Below, piece by piece: positions 33,059-42,482 of a stretch of DNA of 64,000 bases (positions are counted from its first letter, which is position 1; each line of letters starts with the position of its first letter). Origin of the DNA: Clostridia bacterium (GTDB lineage: Bacteria; Bacillota; Clostridia; UMGS1810). The stretch covers positions 1-64,000 of the forward strand of contig JAFUPN010000021.1 of assembly GCA_017481205.1 (NCBI GenBank). Direction: 5' to 3'. Under the pieces are notes generated by a model. That model saw only the letters and a list, made by a program, of their open reading frames with translations. It was not told where the DNA came from and did no database searches. Position numbers and translations under genes: made by a program.

Positions 33059-34953
33059 AAAAGAGAAAAGATTCTGCTTTAGGAATCCATTTTGATTTCC
33101 ATGTCAGGGAAGGAATGACTGTTGCCGATATATACAGCCCTGAGCTTATAGGCAAGATGCTTGACAGGGTTCAGCCTGATTTTGTGCAGTGCGATACCAA
33201 GGGGCATCCCGGTCTTTCGTCATATCCCACCAAAGTAGGCAATCCTGCACCTGATATCAGATATGACATCCTCAAGATGTGGCGTTCTCTTACGGAGGAG
33301 AGGAATATTGCTCTCTATGCTCATCACTCCGGGCTTTTTGATATGAAAGCTGCCTTGCTTCATCCCGATTGGGCGGTGGTTGATTCAAAAGGTAATGTTA
33401 GCGACAGCTTTATGTCTGTTTTCGGACCTTATGCCGATGAACTCTTAATTCCGCAGATAAAAGAGCTTGCCGGTGTGTACAAGCTTGACGGTGTGTGGGT
33501 AGATGGCGAAAGCTGGGGAGCATATATAGACCACTCTGTTCATGCACAAAAGGCTTATTTTGCAGCCACAGGAAAGCCCATACCCCGGGAAGAGGATGAA
33601 GATTACGAAAATTTCAAGGAATTTAACCGACTTGGCTTTTTAAAATATGTTGAACATTATATTTCAGAGGTTAAAAAGGCTTATCCTGATTTTCAGATTA
33701 CAAGCAACTGGATTTTTTCTGAATATATGCTTGAAAATGCCAAAATTTCCGTTGACTATCTGTCAGGTGATTATGATTGTGCCAATTCTGTAAACAGTGC
33801 AAGGCATCATGCGCGTGTTCTTGCAGCACACAAGCTTCCGTGGGATCTTATGGCATGGGGTCAGAACACCCTTATCTGTGATTGGAAGGAGGAAAACAGG
33901 CAGAACAAAGAGCCTGAACAGCTTATGCAGGAGGCGGCTGTGGTTATTGTTCTTGGCGGATGCTTTGAGTTTTTTGATATTCTTTACGGTCATGGCTCCC
34001 ACATACAGGATTGGTGTATTGAAGGCTGGGGACAAGTGGCTGATTTTGTCCGCGCCCGTGAAAGCATTTGCTTTGGCTTAGAGCCGGTTCATCAGTTGGG
34101 ATTTGTATTCCCTGCTTCTTATCCTGCTGCCACAAGAATGTATGATATCACCGAAAGCTGCAAAGCGAGCAGAGATACTCTGCTTATGCTTCAGGATGCA
34201 CAGTTTTCAACAGAAGTGTTGTTTGATGACGCTCTCGACAGACTTGGTGAATATGAGCTTGTTTTTCTTCCCGGAGCAGAGAATATGACTCCGGGAGCGG
34301 TAAAAGCTCTTGAAGAATATGTCTCAAATGGCGGAAAACTTATTGTAGATTTGCCCTGTGCCCGTTATTTCAGCCATATAATTGATTTGGACGAAACTGA
34401 AAAATCCCTTATATATGTAGACGGAAACGGACGCCTCGGTGCCATGGAGACTGAGTGTGTGAAGCTGAGTGATGGTGAAGGCGCTTTTTATGAAAATAAT
34501 TATTATGAAGCAGCCAGATGGTCTGCGTACAAAAAGGTTCCCTTCGGCAAAGGCTGCTTTGTTTTCAATTGCTTTGATATCAGCGGTTCATGCAGTATAA
34601 ATGTCTCGGCTCCGTATATTGCATATATAAAGAGTCTTGTCGCGGCAACAGGTTTTGTGCCGACAGTTCGTATTCTCAACAACAGTTATGTTGATGTTAC
34701 TCTTGCCCGGAAGGACGGCAGGCTCCTTGTGAATCTTGTAAACATGAGCGGCTGCCACAATGTGGCTTCAGTACGCAGCTTTGCTCAGGTTCCCGTGCTT
34801 TGTGATATTGAGCTTGAGATAGATTATCCCTGTGCTCCCAAAAAAGTAATTATAGAGCCCGGACATAAAAGCTGTGAATATACATATGACGGAAAAACCG
34901 TCAGACTTACTCTTGACAGACTGCACATTCACAGTGTTGTAGAAATAATATAA
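33055..34953 (+). CDS. Unassigned TIM-barrel glycoside hydrolase-like protein
   Basis: 632 residues without a signal peptide. The N-terminal half looks like a glycosidase barrel of the GH-A/GH29-GH42 kind, with YPTKVG (about 57-62), DGVWVDGESWG (about 145-155) and TSNWIFSE (about 215-222) as likely active-site strands. A Rossmann-like block with VFLPGAENMTPGAVKALEEYVSNGG (about 400-430) matches the beta-galactosidase trimerisation-type domain, and a beta-rich C-terminus follows. A second protein of the same layout is encoded at 55071, with YPTKSG at the same distance from the start. Coupled to the isomerase by ATGA. Substrate not identifiable. Confidence 0.7.
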   Translation: MKKRKDSALGIHFDFHVREGMTVADIYSPELIGKMLDRVQPDFVQCDTKGHPGLSSYPTKVGNPAPDIRYDILKMWRSLTEERNIALYAHHSGLFDMKAALLHPDWAVVDSKGNVSDSFMSVFGPYADELLIPQIKELAGVYKLDGVWVDGESWGAYIDHSVHAQKAYFAATGKPIPREEDEDYENFKEFNRLGFLKYVEHYISEVKKAYPDFQITSNWIFSEYMLENAKISVDYLSGDYDCANSVNSARHHARVLAAHKLPWDLMAWGQNTLICDWKEENRQNKEPEQLMQEAAVVIVLGGCFEFFDILYGHGSHIQDWCIEGWGQVADFVRARESICFGLEPVHQLGFVFPASYPAATRMYDITESCKASRDTLLMLQDAQFSTEVLFDDALDRLGEYELVFLPGAENMTPGAVKALEEYVSNGGKLIVDLPCARYFSHIIDLDETEKSLIYVDGNGRLGAMETECVKLSDGEGAFYENNYYEAARWSAYKKVPFGKGCFVFNCFDISGSCSINVSAPYIAYIKSLVAATGFVPTVRILNNSYVDVTLARKDGRLLVNLVNMSGCHNVASVRSFAQVPVLCDIELEIDYPCAPKKVIIEPGHKSCEYTYDGKTVRLTLDRLHIHSVVEII

Positions 34954-34962
34954 TATATCAAA

Positions 34963-35168
34963 AGGGGATGTAAAATAAAGCGCAGACCGCTTATAGGCTC
35001 TAATACTGTTATTTCATAATTTATATTAAATCTGCAAATTTTGCAGATTTCTCATATTTATTAGCCTATAAGCTCTAAGCGAACTTCACCTCTCGCTGTA
35101 TAAATATACAGCTTCGGGTACCCCTCGCAAGCTTGCTTGCTTCGGTTCAGTTCACTTATTCTGCATCT
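34963..35168. repeat. Palindrome-rich intergenic element
   Basis: Contains GCTTATAGGCTCTAA (34989 on) answered by TTAGCCTATAAGC (35060 on), a perfect hairpin AAATCTGCAAA/TTTGCAGATTT (35028-35050) and GCTGTATAAATATACAGC (35095-35112). Its ends GGATGTAAAATAA and TTATTCTGCATC are near-complements. It abuts the miniature element at 35169. No coding capacity is seen. Confidence 0.5.
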
Positions 35169-35444
35169 TAGCCTTAGCAACCAATACTAAAGACGGTTTT
35201 GAAATATAAATTTTATCTCATACTTCGTTAAAATACTCGGAAATATTTACATATGTCCTGCGTTTTTGCCTCGTCTGAAATAAAATTTATAATTTCAAAA
35301 CTCAAAATGACCTAAAACGGATGAATTTTTGAGCAAATTTTGGTACGACGGACGAAGGAAGGCTGTCGCCTTTCAAGGACGACAAACCGAAAGTTGCCGA
35401 AAATTCGCCGTTTTAGGCGTCTTCAGTATTGGTTGCTAAGGCTA
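35169..35444. mobile_element. Miniature inverted-repeat element, copy 2, with nested insert
   Basis: Same 16-bp terminal repeats as 7261-7436 and nearly identical left 150 bp. Within the right part, where copy 1 reads CCTAAGGCG, this copy has about 100 extra bases at 35314-35415. The insert is itself an imperfect palindrome: AAAACGGATGAATTTT at one end and AAAATTCGCCGTTTT at the other. This looks like a second small element inserted in the first. Confidence 0.85.
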
Positions 35445-35467
35445 TTTTCCTATCCCCTTAAAAAGTT

Positions 35468-35537
35468 AGGGGTGTAAAGAAATTTAATTGAATTTCTTTA
35501 CACCCCCCTTTATATACAATTGGGATTGTATATAAAG
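35468..35537. terminator. Two consecutive perfect hairpins
   Basis: First hairpin: GGGTGTAAAGAAATT with AATTTCTTTACACCC, a long stem with a very short loop, at about 35468-35506. Second: TTTATATACAAT with ATTGTATATAAA at 35509-35536, 4-nt loop. The first could terminate transcription from 34953, but the weak T-run leaves this open. Confidence 0.5.
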
Positions 35538-35578
35538 TCTGCCGGATGAATATTTTTGCAAGCAGTTGAGAAAATCCC

Positions 35579-35607
35579 TTGACTTATTGCTGCATAAATG
35601 GTATTAT
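35579..35607 (+). promoter_or_regulatory. Promoter of the pyr operon
   Basis: -35 TTGACT at 35579-35584, -10 TATTAT at 35602-35607, spacer 17 bp. The leader is only about 35 nt, so no PyrR-type attenuator fits here. Confidence 0.75.
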
Positions 35608-35648
35608 ATTATCAGCGTAATGTATCCTGATGTATGAGGTTTTGTTCT

Positions 35649-36905
35649 ATGAAAATTATTCTTAAAAATGTTAATATATATAATTTCGGCAAGGGTGATA
35701 TTGTCATTGAGGACGGCATCGTTACCAAAATCGGCACTTGTGTTTCCGTATATGACGGGGACACTGTTTTTATGTTGGAGGGTAAACACGCTTTTCCGGG
35801 CTTTGTTGATGTGCATGTGCATCTGCGCGAGCCCGGTTTTACGCATAAGGAGACCATTGCTACAGGCACTGCAGCCTGTGCAAGAGGCGGCTTTACTCAT
35901 GTGTGCTCCATGCCAAATCTTAATCCAGTGCCGGATAATTTTGAAAATCTCAAGGTTCAGCTTGATGCTATTGAAAAAGACGGAGCTGTCAATGTAATTC
36001 CCTTCGGCTCAATCACTGTCGGGCAGAATGGCGAAAGACTTTCGGACATGGAAGCTATGGCGGATTTTGTGGCTGGCTTTTCCGACGACGGTCGCGGGGT
36101 TCAGAGCGAGGATATGATGCGCTCTGCCATGGTTAAGGCAAAAGCCTTGGGAAAAATAATCTCTGCCCACTGCGAGGATAACTCACTTCTTGACGGCGGT
36201 TATATACATAAGGGCGAATATGCCGAAAAGCACGGTCACAGGGGCATTTGCTCCGAGAGCGAATGGAAGCCCATTGAGCGTGATATTGAGCTTATCAAAT
36301 CAACAGGCTGCTCTTATCATGTGTGCCATATTTCTGCAAAAGAGAGTGTTGAACTTGTAAGGAAAGCAAAGGCACAGGGCGTTGATATAACCTGCGAGAC
36401 CGCACCTCACTATCTGGTGATGAATGATATGATGCTTAAGGATGAGGGCAGGTTCAAGATGAACCCGCCTATCAGGAGTGAGGCGGACAGGCTTGCGCTT
36501 ATTGAAGGCATATGCGACGGCACAGTGGATATGATAGCCACAGACCATGCTCCTCACAGCATGGAGGAAAAGTCCAAGGGGCTTTCCGGTAGTCTCAACG
36601 GAATTGTCGGTATAGAAACCTCTTTCCCTGTGCTCTACACTCAGCTTGTACGTAAGGGAGTTATAACTCTTGACAAGCTCATAGAGCTTATGAGCAAAAA
36701 TCCTGCCGGAAGATTTGGTTTTGAAAACAGTATTGAAATTGGCAAAACGGCAAATCTTACCGTCTTTGACCTTGATGATGAATACACTGTCAATTCTGCC
36801 GATTTTCTCTCTATGGGCAAGAGCTCACCCTTTGAGGGAGAAAGAGTATACGGCAGATGTCTGCTTACTATAGCTAAGGGAGAAGTTGCATACAAAAATA
36901 TTTAA
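35649..36905 (+). CDS. pyrC: Dihydroorotase
   Basis: 418-residue zinc amidohydrolase catalysing ring closure of carbamoyl-aspartate to dihydroorotate. Metal motif DVHVHLREPG (about 53-62), the HCEDNSL block (about 173), SYHVCHISA (about 222) and MIATDHAPHS (about 297). The form is the class I dihydroorotase used in Firmicutes operons. ATG 35649 is preferred because GAGGT lies 8 bases before it; an in-frame ATG at 35634 would contain that site. First gene of pyrC-K-D-F-E-B-I; the pyr promoter lies directly upstream. Confidence 0.96.
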   Translation: MKIILKNVNIYNFGKGDIVIEDGIVTKIGTCVSVYDGDTVFMLEGKHAFPGFVDVHVHLREPGFTHKETIATGTAACARGGFTHVCSMPNLNPVPDNFENLKVQLDAIEKDGAVNVIPFGSITVGQNGERLSDMEAMADFVAGFSDDGRGVQSEDMMRSAMVKAKALGKIISAHCEDNSLLDGGYIHKGEYAEKHGHRGICSESEWKPIERDIELIKSTGCSYHVCHISAKESVELVRKAKAQGVDITCETAPHYLVMNDMMLKDEGRFKMNPPIRSEADRLALIEGICDGTVDMIATDHAPHSMEEKSKGLSGSLNGIVGIETSFPVLYTQLVRKGVITLDKLIELMSKNPAGRFGFENSIEIGKTANLTVFDLDDEYTVNSADFLSMGKSSPFEGERVYGRCLLTIAKGEVAYKNI

Positions 36906-36919
36906 CCGGAGGATAACTG

Positions 36920-37648
36920 ATGAAAACAGGAATTTATACAGTAACCGAAAATAAACCGCTGACAAAAGGCGTGTACCGCATGGTGCTTGAGGGGGATACC
37001 TCACACATAACCGCTTCTGGTCAGTTTGTTAATATCAAGCTTGAGGGCAGGTTTTTGCGCCGTCCCATTTCTGTATATGACTACAGCGAAAGTGCTGTGA
37101 CAATAATATACAAGGTTGTCGGAGACGGCACGGAGCAGATGAGCAATATGCCTGTCGGCACAAAGCTTGATGTGATGACAGGTCTCGGCAATGGCTATGA
37201 CCTTTCAAAGAGCGGAGACAAGCCGCTGCTTATAGGCGGCGGTGTGGGTGTGCCTCCTATGTATAATCTTTGTAAAAGGCTTATTGCAGAGGGTAAAAAG
37301 CCTACCATGATTATGGGCTTCAATACCAAGGATGAGATTTTCTGCCTTGAAGAGTTTTCAGCACTTTGTCCCACTGTTGTTACCACGGTTGACGGAAGCT
37401 TCGGTATAAAGGGCTTTGTAACCGATGCAATGAAGGATATTGACTATACCTACTACTACACCTGCGGTCCCGAGCCTATGCTCAAGGCTATAAATGCTGC
37501 TGCGGCAGCACAGGGGCAGCTTAGCTTTGAGGAGCGCATGGGATGTGGATTCGGAGCATGTATGGGCTGCAGCTGTAAGACAAAATATGGCAATAAGAGA
37601 ATATGCAAGGACGGTCCCGTTCTGGAAAGTGAGGAAGTAATATGGTAA
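36920..37648 (+). CDS. pyrK: Dihydroorotate dehydrogenase electron-transfer subunit
   Basis: 242-residue iron-sulfur flavoprotein that passes electrons from PyrD to NAD. FAD-binding block GRFLRRPISVYDY (about 45-57), NAD-binding block LLIGGGVGVPPMYNLCKRL (about 102-120), and the C-terminal 2Fe-2S cysteines in MGCGFGACMGCSCKT with a fourth Cys in RICKDGPV. Complete and normal in length. Its end overlaps the pyrD start by 7 bp. Its presence shows a class 1B (NAD-linked) PyrD is expected, which matters for reading the interrupted pyrD. Confidence 0.95.
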   Translation: MKTGIYTVTENKPLTKGVYRMVLEGDTSHITASGQFVNIKLEGRFLRRPISVYDYSESAVTIIYKVVGDGTEQMSNMPVGTKLDVMTGLGNGYDLSKSGDKPLLIGGGVGVPPMYNLCKRLIAEGKKPTMIMGFNTKDEIFCLEEFSALCPTVVTTVDGSFGIKGFVTDAMKDIDYTYYYTCGPEPMLKAINAAAAAQGQLSFEERMGCGFGACMGCSCKTKYGNKRICKDGPVLESEEVIW

Positions 37649-38553
37649 ACACAAAAGTAACTCTCAGCGGAATTGAGCTGGATAATCCCATAATCCCCGC
37701 CAGCGGAACCTTTGGCTTTTGATATGAATTTGCAGAGATTTATGATATTAATATTCTCGGTACCTTTTCATTCAAGGGTACCACCAAGGAAGCACGCTTT
37801 GGCAATCCCACACCGAGAATTGCAGAATGTCCTGCCGGAATGATAAACTCCGTAGGACTGCAAAATCCGGGTATCGACAAGGTAATCAGTGAGGAGCTGC
37901 CCAAGCTGAAAAAATGCTTTAACAAACCCGTTATAGCAAATATCAGCGGTTTTTCCATTGATGAATATACCTACTGCTGTGAGCGGATAGACAAGGAAGA
38001 ACAGGTCGGCATCATTGAGGTAAACATCAGCTGTCCCAATGTCCACAACGGCGGTATGGCTTTCGGCACAGACCCCAAAGCTGCCGCTGAGGTAACAAAA
38101 GCTGTAAAGAAGGTTACAACCAAGCCTGTATATATCAAGCTCAGCCCAAATGTTACCGATATTGTGTCTATTGCAAAAGCTTGCGAAGCTGAGGGAGCAG
38201 ACGGCATCAGCCTTATAAATACCCTTATGGGCATGAGAATTGACAAGATGAGAAGACGTCCTGTTGTTGCCAACAAAATGGGTGGTTTTTCCGGCAGTGC
38301 CATTTTCCCTGTAGCCCTTCGCATGGTATACCAGGTATACGAAGCAGTAAAAATCCCGATTATCGGTATGGGCGGTGTTTCAAAAGTCGAGGATGTGTTT
38401 GAAATGATGCTTGCCGGTGCCACTGCAGTACAGGTAGGTGCGGCAAACCTTGTAGACCCCTATGCATGTAAGACCATGGTAGAGGAGCTTCCAAAAGTTA
38501 TGGAAAAGTATAAAGTAAATAATTTAAAAGATATAATAGGAGGAGCACACTAA
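37642..38553 (+). pseudogene. pyrD: Dihydroorotate dehydrogenase class 1B, in-frame TGA at codon 27
   Basis: The frame opens at ATG 37642, reads the family start NPIIPASGTFGF, then meets TGA at 37720-37722 and continues without any shift as YEFAEIYDINILGTFSFKGT to a normal end. Family members have GFGYE here, so a Gly codon GGA has become TGA by one base change. The remainder is intact: NISCPNVHNGG (about 130), PVYIKLSPNV (about 160) and IIGMGGV (about 240). Restart at the next in-frame ATG (37840) would lose about 66 residues including the FMN-binding start. The rest of the operon is healthy, so a recent mutation, readthrough, or a base-call error are all possible. Confidence 0.85.
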
Positions 38554-39251
38554 TGGGTAAAGATGTTATTATTGCCTGCGATTTTGCGTCAAAGGCAGAT
38601 GTTATGAGCTTTCTTGATAAGTTCACTGAGGAAAAGCCTTATGTGAAAATCGGTATGGAGCTGTTTTATGCGGCAGGTCCCGAAATTGTGAGGGAGATAA
38701 AAGCAAGAGGACACAAGATTTTCCTTGATCTTAAGCTTTGCGATATTCCCAATACAGTTAAAAAATCTATGAGCGTTCTCTCAGAGCTTGATGTTGATAT
38801 GACAAATCTTCACGCATTCGGTACCAAGGCTATGATGGAGGCTGCCATTGAGGGTCTCACGCGTCCCGACGGCACAAGACCAATGCTTATTGCAGTAACA
38901 CAGCTTACCTCAACCAGTGAGGAGCGAATGAAAAATGACCTTCTTATCAACGAGTCACTTGACAAGGTTGTTATGCATTATGCAAAGAATGCTATGGAAT
39001 CCGGTCTTGACGGTGTTGTGTGCTCACCCCTTGAAGCAGGCAAGGTTCATGAAACCTGCGGAGAAAAGTTTATTACAGTGACTCCCGGTGTGCGTTTTGC
39101 AGACGGCGATGTGGGCGACCAGGTGAGAATTACCACCCCCGCAAAGGCAAAGGAAATCGGCTCTGACTATATTGTAGTAGGCAGACCAATCACTCAGGCA
39201 GAGGACCCTGTTGCCGCATACAGACGTTGTGTGGCTGAATTTGTAGGTTAA
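38553..39251 (+). CDS. pyrF: Orotidine 5'-phosphate decarboxylase
   Basis: 232-residue class I OMP decarboxylase, the last step to UMP. The catalytic DxKxxD motif is in [12 protein letters not shown] (about 54-65). Phosphate-loop blocks are [15 protein letters not shown] (about 173) and YIVVGRPIT (about 207). Length is normal. Its ATG overlaps the last base of pyrD, so translation is probably coupled; a stop in pyrD could therefore have mild polar effects here. Confidence 0.95.
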   Translation: MGKDVIIACDFASKADVMSFLDKFTEEKPYVKIGMELFYAAGPEIVREIKARGHKIFLDLKLCDIPNTVKKSMSVLSELDVDMTNLHAFGTKAMMEAAIEGLTRPDGTRPMLIAVTQLTSTSEERMKNDLLINESLDKVVMHYAKNAMESGLDGVVCSPLEAGKVHETCGEKFITVTPGVRFADGDVGDQVRITTPAKAKEIGSDYIVVGRPITQAEDPVAAYRRCVAEFVG

Positions 39252-39291
39252 TAAAGATTAATAATATTTTTTACAGAAAGGTGATATACAA

Positions 39292-39930
39292 ATGGATAAA
39301 CTTATTGCAAAAGATTTACTTTCTATAGGAGCGGTATTTCTCCGTCCCGACGAGCCCTTTACCTGGGCAAGCGGTATCAAGAGCCCTGTATACTGTGATA
39401 ACAGACTTACCCTTACCAGTGTTAAGGTTCGTACAGATGTTGAAAACAGCCTTGCAAAGGTAGTAAAGGAGCATTATCCCGAGGCAGAGGTTCTCATGGG
39501 TACTTCAACTGCAGGTATCGCTCATGCTGCCATAACCGCACATCTTCTTGATATGCCTATGGGCTACGTGCGCAGCGGCAGCAAGGATCACGGCAGAGGC
39601 AATCAGATTGAGGGTAAGCTTGAGCCAGGTCAGAAGGTTGTTATCATCGAAGACCTTATTTCCACAGGCGGCAGTGTTATTGAGGTTGCTCAGGCGCTCC
39701 GCGATGCAGGAGCAGAGGTACTCGGCATCGCTTCAATCTTTACCTACGGTATGCAGAAGGGACTTGACAGACTCGCTGCAGAAAACCTTAAGAATATCAG
39801 CCTTACAAATTTTGATACAATAGTAAAAATAGCTGCGGAAACCGGCTATATCAAGAATGAGGATATGGACAGACTCATAGCTTTCCGCAACAATCCGAGT
39901 GATGAAAGCTGGATTGGAGGCAATAAATAA
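39292..39930 (+). CDS. pyrE: Orotate phosphoribosyltransferase
   Basis: 212 residues. Converts orotate and PRPP to OMP. PRPP-binding motif [14 protein letters not shown] (about 116-129) and the flexible-loop region [16 protein letters not shown] (about 90-105) are clear. It begins 40 bp after pyrF with ribosome site GAAAGGTG and its stop overlaps pyrB by 1 bp. Confidence 0.95.
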   Translation: MDKLIAKDLLSIGAVFLRPDEPFTWASGIKSPVYCDNRLTLTSVKVRTDVENSLAKVVKEHYPEAEVLMGTSTAGIAHAAITAHLLDMPMGYVRSGSKDHGRGNQIEGKLEPGQKVVIIEDLISTGGSVIEVAQALRDAGAEVLGIASIFTYGMQKGLDRLAAENLKNISLTNFDTIVKIAAETGYIKNEDMDRLIAFRNNPSDESWIGGNK

Positions 39931-40844
39931 TGAATCATCTCATTGACATTATGGATTTGTCCGTTGAAGAGATTGATGAGCTTATTGCCACCGCCAGGGA
40001 TATTATAGCCAATCCCGAAAAATATCAGGAAAAATGCCGTTATAAAAAACTGGCAACCCTGTTTTTTGAACCCTCCACCAGAACCCGTCTCAGCTTTGAG
40101 GCGGCTATGATGGAGCTTGGAGGCAAAGTGCTGGGATTTTCCGATGCCGGCTCCAGCTCTTCTTCAAAGGGTGAGAGTGTGTCTGATACAGTTGCTGTTG
40201 TAAGCGGCTATGCGGATATCATTGCCATGCGCCATCCCAAGGAGGGAGCGCCTATGGTTGCGTCTATGAAATCCGGAGTACCCATTATAAATGCCGGTGA
40301 CGGCGGGCACAATCATCCTACCCAGACCCTTGCGGATCTTCTCACCATCAAGATGGAAAAAGGGCATTTTGACAACCTGACAATCGGCTTTTGCGGAGAC
40401 CTTAAGTTTGGCAGAACTGTTCATTCTCTGGTTGCGGCGATGTCCAGATATCCCGGTGTTAAATTTGTGCTTATCTCTCCCGATGAGCTCAAGCTCCCAA
40501 GCTATGTTAAAAATACTTATATCAAGGATAAGAACATCCCTTATGTTCAGACAAATTCCCTTGACGATGTTATAGGCGAGCTGGATATTCTCTATATGAC
40601 CCGTGTGCAGAAGGAGAGATTTTTCAATGAGGAGGACTATCTCCGCCTCAAGGACAGCTATATTCTCACAGCAGATAAAATGAAAAATGCGTCCGATGAT
40701 ATGATTGTTATGCATCCGCTTCCGAGAGTAAATGAGATTTCCACTGATATAGACAGCGATAAGAGAGCCTGCTATTTCAGACAGACAAAGTACGGCAAAT
40801 ATATGAGAATGGCATTAATTCTTAAGCTTCTGGAGGTGGACTGA
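39930..40844 (+). CDS. pyrB: Aspartate carbamoyltransferase catalytic subunit
   Basis: 304-residue ATCase catalytic chain making carbamoyl-aspartate. Carbamoyl-phosphate loop [14 protein letters not shown] (about 49-62), the SSSSKGES loop (about 75), HPTQTLADL (about 130) and MHPLPRVNE (about 261) are all intact. The neighbouring pyrI gene shows the enzyme is the regulated holoenzyme type. Confidence 0.96.
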   Translation: MNHLIDIMDLSVEEIDELIATARDIIANPEKYQEKCRYKKLATLFFEPSTRTRLSFEAAMMELGGKVLGFSDAGSSSSSKGESVSDTVAVVSGYADIIAMRHPKEGAPMVASMKSGVPIINAGDGGHNHPTQTLADLLTIKMEKGHFDNLTIGFCGDLKFGRTVHSLVAAMSRYPGVKFVLISPDELKLPSYVKNTYIKDKNIPYVQTNSLDDVIGELDILYMTRVQKERFFNEEDYLRLKDSYILTADKMKNASDDMIVMHPLPRVNEISTDIDSDKRACYFRQTKYGKYMRMALILKLLEVD

Positions 40845-40845
40845 C

Positions 40846-41268
40846 ATGACAATTGATTCTATAGTCAACGGAGTTGTTATCGACCATATTAAGGCAGGAA
40901 AGTCTATGGAGATATACAATCTTCTTAATCTTGGCGAGCTTGATTCTCAGATTGCCATTATAAAGAATGCTCCCAGCAAGCTTATGGGCAAAAAAGATAT
41001 TATCAAGATTGCCTCTGATATGGAGCTTGACCTTAAGGTTCTCGGATACATTGACCCCGATATTACGGTAAATACTATCAAAAACGGCGTACTGGTGGAA
41101 AAAAAGCATCTTGAGCTTCCCGATGTTGTAAACGATGTAATCAAGTGCAAAAATCCCCGCTGTATCACCACAGTTGAGCAGGATATACACCATATATTCA
41201 AGCTTACCGACAGAGCAAATAGGGTATACAGATGCCTTTACTGTGAAGCTAAAGCTAAAGAAGATTAA
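40846..41268 (+). CDS. pyrI: Aspartate carbamoyltransferase regulatory subunit
   Basis: 140-residue zinc-binding regulatory chain that lets nucleotides control PyrB. N-terminal allosteric domain (1-95) and C-terminal zinc domain with Cys pairs in CKNPRC and YRCLYC (about 103-137). Starts 1 bp after pyrB and ends the operon before a strong terminator. Confidence 0.95.
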   Translation: MTIDSIVNGVVIDHIKAGKSMEIYNLLNLGELDSQIAIIKNAPSKLMGKKDIIKIASDMELDLKVLGYIDPDITVNTIKNGVLVEKKHLELPDVVNDVIKCKNPRCITTVEQDIHHIFKLTDRANRVYRCLYCEAKAKED

Positions 41269-41282
41269 TTGAGTCTCAAAGT

Positions 41283-41322
41283 GTCTGCAGCGATAATTTA
41301 ATTGCGCTGCAGACATTTTTTG
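41283..41322 (+). terminator. Terminator of the pyr operon
   Basis: Perfect 10-bp stem GTCTGCAGCG (41283-41292) with CGCTGCAGAC (41305-41314), followed by six T's. Confidence 0.92.
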
Positions 41323-41403
41323 TTTTAATTAGTTTCTAAATCCGGCACATTATGCATATAATAACTGATGAAAAAGTTTAATAGGGAACAGGAGAGTTAT
41401 TGT

Positions 41404-42453
41404 ATGTCAAAAAGCTATTTTGCCAGAGCAAATTCGTCCGCAGGGCTTGTAAACCGTTTTGAAAGCAACCTGAGGGGATTAAACAAAATTTATCTTCTCA
41501 CAGGTGCGTCCTGTTATGTGAAGTCTGTGTTTATCGGAAGAGTATCGGCGTATTTCAAGGAGCACGGCGAGGAGCTTGAATATGTCTTTTCGCCATTTTC
41601 AATGAAGCATTATGACGGTGTTATACTGAGAGACAAAGGGATTGCAATTATTGATGAAAATTGTGTATCTGATATCAGAATTGACGTAAACTGTATACCG
41701 GTGGATTTGGGCAGCTGTATAAGTGTTGATGCTGCATCAAAGATAAAGATTTTGTCTGCAAAGGCTGATGAAGAATATAAAAACGTATATGAAATTTATG
41801 AAAAGGCAAAAAAGATTCACGATGAATGGGAAAAGATTTATATAACAAATATGAATCTTTCCCGCCTGAACAGCTTCAATGATTTTACCATAAGCAAGCT
41901 TCTCAGCACAGAGCATATGGAGGGTGAGGGCAAGCTGTATGAGCGCTTTTTCGGCTGTGCTTATTCAGATGGTCATGTAAATTATATTGATAAGCTCACA
42001 AAGGATATCACCAAAAGATATTTTATAAAGGGCAGACCCGGCACAGGCAAATCAACATTTATGCGGCGTTTTGCCTCAAAAGCTGTTTCTATGGGCTATG
42101 ATGCTGAGGTGTATTACTGTAGCTTTGACCCCTACAGCTATGATATGGTTGTTATACGAGATCTGTCCCTTTGTGTTTTTGACTCCACAGCGCCCCATGA
42201 GAAGTTTCCCACACGGAATACCGATGAAATACTCGATTTCTATGTACATTCCGGTCTTGACGGAGTAGACGAAAAATGCGCAGAAGAGCTTGCGGCGGTA
42301 AAAAAGAGATATTCATCCGCCATGTCGCGCGCCGGAGATATTATGAAAGCTGCTGCAGAATTAACCGAAAAAACAGACAGTATATCCGCGGCTGATCTTG
42401 ATTTTGAAAAAATGAATAATTTGGTATACAGTTTTTTGAATGAAATCTTCTGA
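41404..42453 (+). CDS. Duplicated P-loop ATPase, PRK06851-like
   Basis: 349-residue cytoplasmic protein with two related nucleotide-binding halves. The C-terminal half has a perfect Walker A, IKGRPGTGKSTFM (about 213-225). The N-terminal half has LTGASCYVKSVFIG at the matching place (about 32-45), a degenerate loop. Each half then has a Phe-Ser-rich strand (VFSPFSMKHYDGV; YYCSFDPYSYDMVV) and an acidic strand (IAIIDEN; LCVFDST). I recognise the layout from the PRK06851 group of Firmicutes proteins, whose role is unknown. -10 TATAAT at 41357-41362 and AGGAGA support the start. Likely a single gene or paired with the next. Confidence 0.75.
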   Translation: MSKSYFARANSSAGLVNRFESNLRGLNKIYLLTGASCYVKSVFIGRVSAYFKEHGEELEYVFSPFSMKHYDGVILRDKGIAIIDENCVSDIRIDVNCIPVDLGSCISVDAASKIKILSAKADEEYKNVYEIYEKAKKIHDEWEKIYITNMNLSRLNSFNDFTISKLLSTEHMEGEGKLYERFFGCAYSDGHVNYIDKLTKDITKRYFIKGRPGTGKSTFMRRFASKAVSMGYDAEVYYCSFDPYSYDMVVIRDLSLCVFDSTAPHEKFPTRNTDEILDFYVHSGLDGVDEKCAEELAAVKKRYSSAMSRAGDIMKAAAELTEKTDSISAADLDFEKMNNLVYSFLNEIF

Positions 42454-42482
42454 CAGGGTTATAATACTGTTGAGGTGATTCC

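Noticed and set aside
34981-35540. CRISPR array in the repeat-rich intergenic region
   Set aside because: The repeats are palindromes and inverted elements, not equally spaced direct repeats, and no cas genes are near.
35600-35648. PyrR-dependent attenuator before pyrC
   Set aside because: The leader is about 35 nt, too short for the binding loop and competing stems.
37720-37722. TGA as a sense codon for glycine across the genome
   Set aside because: Many genes in the window end cleanly at TGA (for example those ending at 13449, 15245, 40844, 42914, 50128 and 52832), so the standard code applies.
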